NCBI GenBank assembly: GCA_019310865.1
Contig: JAFDDL010000291.1
Location: forward strand, 1-10,615
Source of the DNA: Deltaproteobacteria bacterium
GTDB lineage: Bacteria > Desulfobacterota > Desulfobacteria > Desulfobacterales > JAFDDL01
DNA length: 10,615 bases
Direction of reading: 5' to 3'
The notes under the pieces were generated by a model. That model was not told the origin of the DNA, ran no database searches, and worked only from the letters and a program-made list of their open reading frames with translations. Shown one piece after another: positions 9,236 to 10,615 of the stretch. Both the position numbers and the translations under genes were made by a program. Position 1 is the stretch's first letter. Every line of letters begins with the position of its first letter.

Positions 9236-9823
9236 AAACAACTTTGATTTACGTTTAATGAAGTTGAGGCATAACGGACTGGGCAAGGATGCGAGGATAA
9301 AGCGTCTGCTCACCTGTCAGCCCGGCGTTCAGTCTCAAAATATTGCATATCCAAGTCATAACACACGATTTGCGGTACCTGTGTTACCTGCTATAAGGCT
9401 CCATCGGCACCGGCGCACCACCAACCCCAAAAGTCATTAGAACTTGATTGACATTACACGCCCCGCATGGCTAAAATAATTCTATTCAGACCATATACCC
9501 AGTGGCCCTTCTTTTACCTTTTCGGTGCCAACCGTTCCTGATGCTGACGGTCCCTGCGCCAACAGGAGAGGGAAAAGGGTCGTTAGGGTTAAGCCTGCGT
9601 TGGGGGTGCAAAATCCATTTAGGTACGAGGCCACTCGTGCTGAATACCTACCTAAAGAACGACTGGGCCGCTGGGATAAAAACGAACTCACCCGTTCACC
9701 CCGGGTTCGCGGCGGTTTGTTCTGCGGCCTTTCTTTTTATTTGCATCAACTATATTTGGCGTTAGCTGAGATGATATACTTCAGTGGAGTAACATCAAAC
9801 CCTAAGGACTATGGAGGTGACCT
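9236..9823. other. Gene-poor stretch upstream of the YbjQ gene, with a possible repeat remnant
   Basis: Nothing here is convincingly coding. At 9358-9393 the string ATAACACACG..ATT, followed by GTTACCTGCTA, recalls the left module of the dispersed repeat (4315-4361), so a degraded copy is possible. The stem bases of that hairpin are not preserved here. An open frame on plus (9525-9862) overlaps the next gene and lacks a ribosome binding site. A minus frame (9482-9691) also lacks support. The segment 9520-9760 is more GC-rich than its surroundings and may have a separate origin. Confidence 0.35.
9813..9820 (+). promoter_or_regulatory. Strong Shine-Dalgarno that decides an ATT start
   Basis: GGAGGTGA (9813-9820) is a near-perfect match to the anti-Shine-Dalgarno sequence. 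Six nucleotides separate its GGAGG core from ATT at 9824, which is in frame with the downstream gene. No ATG, GTG or TTG occurs in any frame within the usual spacing. The first conventional in-frame start, GTG at 9860, is 42 nt away from the GGAGG. Confidence 0.65.
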
Positions 9824-10402
9824 ATTAAAACACTTCGACATATTGGATCGCTGGCGTTTGTGATAGGACTGTTCACTGCAGTGTTTGTTGGAATACCGTG
9901 GCTCGTGTTCGTATCCGATGATCCGGTCACGCCTTGGTGGTTCAGGATAGCAGTATTGTGCATTCTCGGGGGTATCCTTGTTGTCCTGCTGACGTTGGCT
10001 CTCGAACAAAAGACATACAGGAAATCAAATAAAAAACCGCTTCCTGCTGAGTCTGATCGCACGGTTTTGCTATTGAATTCCGATGCAATGCCCGGTCGAA
10101 AAATCACGGAGATTCTTGGCCTCGTACAGGGCCACACAGTGTTTGCCGTCTGGCTTGGCAAAGACCTATCCGCCATAGTCAGGTTAATCCTTGGCGGTGA
10201 ATTGACAGAATACACCGAGATGATGGGAAGCGCTCGATCAACCGCAACCAATAGGATGATAGCCCAGGCTGCAGAAATGGGTGCTGATGCGATCATCAAT
10301 GTTCGCTATATGACTACGAGTGTTGTGGGCAGTGCGGCTGAACTCTTAGTGTACGGCACAGCTGTAAAGCTCAGCCAACCATTGCGTGGAGCAGACGCTT
10401 AG
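9824..10402 (+). CDS. Membrane-anchored YbjQ/UPF0145 (PF01906) domain protein
   Basis: Counted from the ATT at 9824 the protein has 192 aa. Residues about 8-29 (GSLAFVIGLFTAVFVG, then IPWLVFV) and about 37-58 (FRIAVLCILGGILVVLLTLA) are two membrane helices. A polar linker (KTYRKSNKK) leads into a cytoplasmic domain at about 80-185. This domain shows the YbjQ pattern: GLVQGHTVFAVWLGKDLSAI, then a GGELTEY segment where YbjQ has GGRSGxYE, then AEMGADAIINVRYMT and the ending LVYGTAVKL. The domain is usually a soluble protein of about 100 aa that forms pentameric rings; its role is unknown, although databases label it heavy-metal-binding. Starting at the GTG 9860 would cut 12 residues (MKTLRHIGSLAF) from the first helix. 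The ATT start gives a normal basic N-terminus and has a strong RBS. No operon partner is visible. Confidence 0.85.
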   Translation: MKTLRHIGSLAFVIGLFTAVFVGIPWLVFVSDDPVTPWWFRIAVLCILGGILVVLLTLALEQKTYRKSNKKPLPAESDRTVLLLNSDAMPGRKITEILGLVQGHTVFAVWLGKDLSAIVRLILGGELTEYTEMMGSARSTATNRMIAQAAEMGADAIINVRYMTTSVVGSAAELLVYGTAVKLSQPLRGADA

Positions 10403-10506
10403 ATTACCGCCATCGCAATACCGGACCAAACAGTACCAGTCCGCGTTGCCTCTCCGCTACCAAATGAAAATTTATCCAGAAAAATAGAGGTTTTTCGATT
10501 AGTTGT

Positions 10507-10614
10507 TCAAGATATTGATAGCAGCATATTTGAGGGGACAGCGGTTTTAAAATGCCCGTCATTGGAGATAAAAAAATCAACTTCGTTTAACAGGCCTGAA
10601 GCGATAATCAGGCT
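10507..10614 (-). CDS. PIN-domain protein, C-terminal end (partial at right edge)
   Basis: Read on the minus strand, the last 35 residues of a protein enter from the right edge. They include SLIIASGLLNEVDFFISNDG and HFKTAVPSNMLLSIS, ending at TGA (10509-10507). This is the typical C-terminus of a PIN nuclease domain: the (D)xxIIAxA helix, then a strand ending in xxSND with the last acidic metal-binding residue, the HFK that follows, and a final beta strand. PIN proteins of this type are often VapC-like toxins that cut RNA. A VapB-like antitoxin would lie upstream, beyond the window, so this cannot be tested here. The gene converges on the YbjQ gene, with 104 nt between the two stops and no clear terminator. 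Confidence 0.75.
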   Translation of the reverse strand, partial: SLIIASGLLNEVDFFISNDGHFKTAVPSNMLLSIS

Positions 10615-10615
10615 A

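Noticed and set aside
9041..9313. Minus-strand 90-codon frame.
   Set aside because: It spans the whole MITE-like insertion including both inverted ends, so it is not an evolved coding sequence.
9525..9862. Plus-strand 112-codon frame upstream of the YbjQ gene.
   Set aside because: It has no RBS and no recognised motif, and it overlaps the strong RBS and start of the next gene. It could be a degraded gene, but the evidence is too thin.
10403..10615. A plus-strand frame of 71 codons continues without a stop after the TAG of the YbjQ gene, suggesting UAG readthrough or pyrrolysine.
   Set aside because: The minus strand of the same stretch encodes a clear PIN-domain C-terminus. The YbjQ domain ends naturally at GTAVKL shortly before the TAG. 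The open frame is best explained as a shadow.

Overview
The window looks like chromosome from a deltaproteobacterial, probably Desulfobacterales-type, sulfate reducer. That placement is an inference. It rests on a GC-rich carB followed directly by a gene that resembles a 4Fe-4S protein family I associate with that group. No rRNA, tRNA or CRISPR array is visible.

Layout. Positions 1-3461 (minus strand) form the housekeeping part: carB, and about 50 nt downstream the 5' end of a ferredoxin-like gene that runs off the left edge and carries an in-frame stop. From about 3462 the base composition becomes AT-richer and the organisation changes to an accessory region of small orphan genes, repeats and decayed genes. 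In order these are: a modular dispersed repeat (copy A 3710-3863, half copy C 4313-4366, full copy B 4964-5162) interleaved with a small two-helix membrane protein (3947-4189, +) and an unknown 109-aa protein (4412-4741, -); a compact plus-strand cluster with its own good promoter, made of a 56-aa orphan, a TFIIB-type zinc-ribbon protein and a small cupin (5286-6351); a 37-38-aa ribbon-helix-helix protein (6779-6895); a fabY-type beta-ketoacyl synthase broken by an internal deletion of about 44 nt (7087-8965); a MITE-like element with a 7-bp target duplication (9103-9235); a membrane-anchored YbjQ/UPF0145 protein whose best start is an ATT codon (9824-10402); and, converging from the right edge, the C-terminal end of a PIN-domain protein (10507-10614, -).

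How it works together. CarB makes carbamoyl phosphate for pyrimidines and arginine; carA is not in the window. The zinc-ribbon and cupin genes are probably co-transcribed with the 56-aa ORF from the promoter at 5239-5267, which overlaps a perfect palindrome that could be an operator. The other genes look like independent acquisitions. The two disrupted genes, the repeat modules and the MITE mark 3.5-10.6 kb as a region of turnover next to a conserved biosynthetic locus. I found no convincing new multi-gene system. The most unusual items are the modular hairpin repeat, the nonsense codon just after carB, the fabY deletion and the ATT start.
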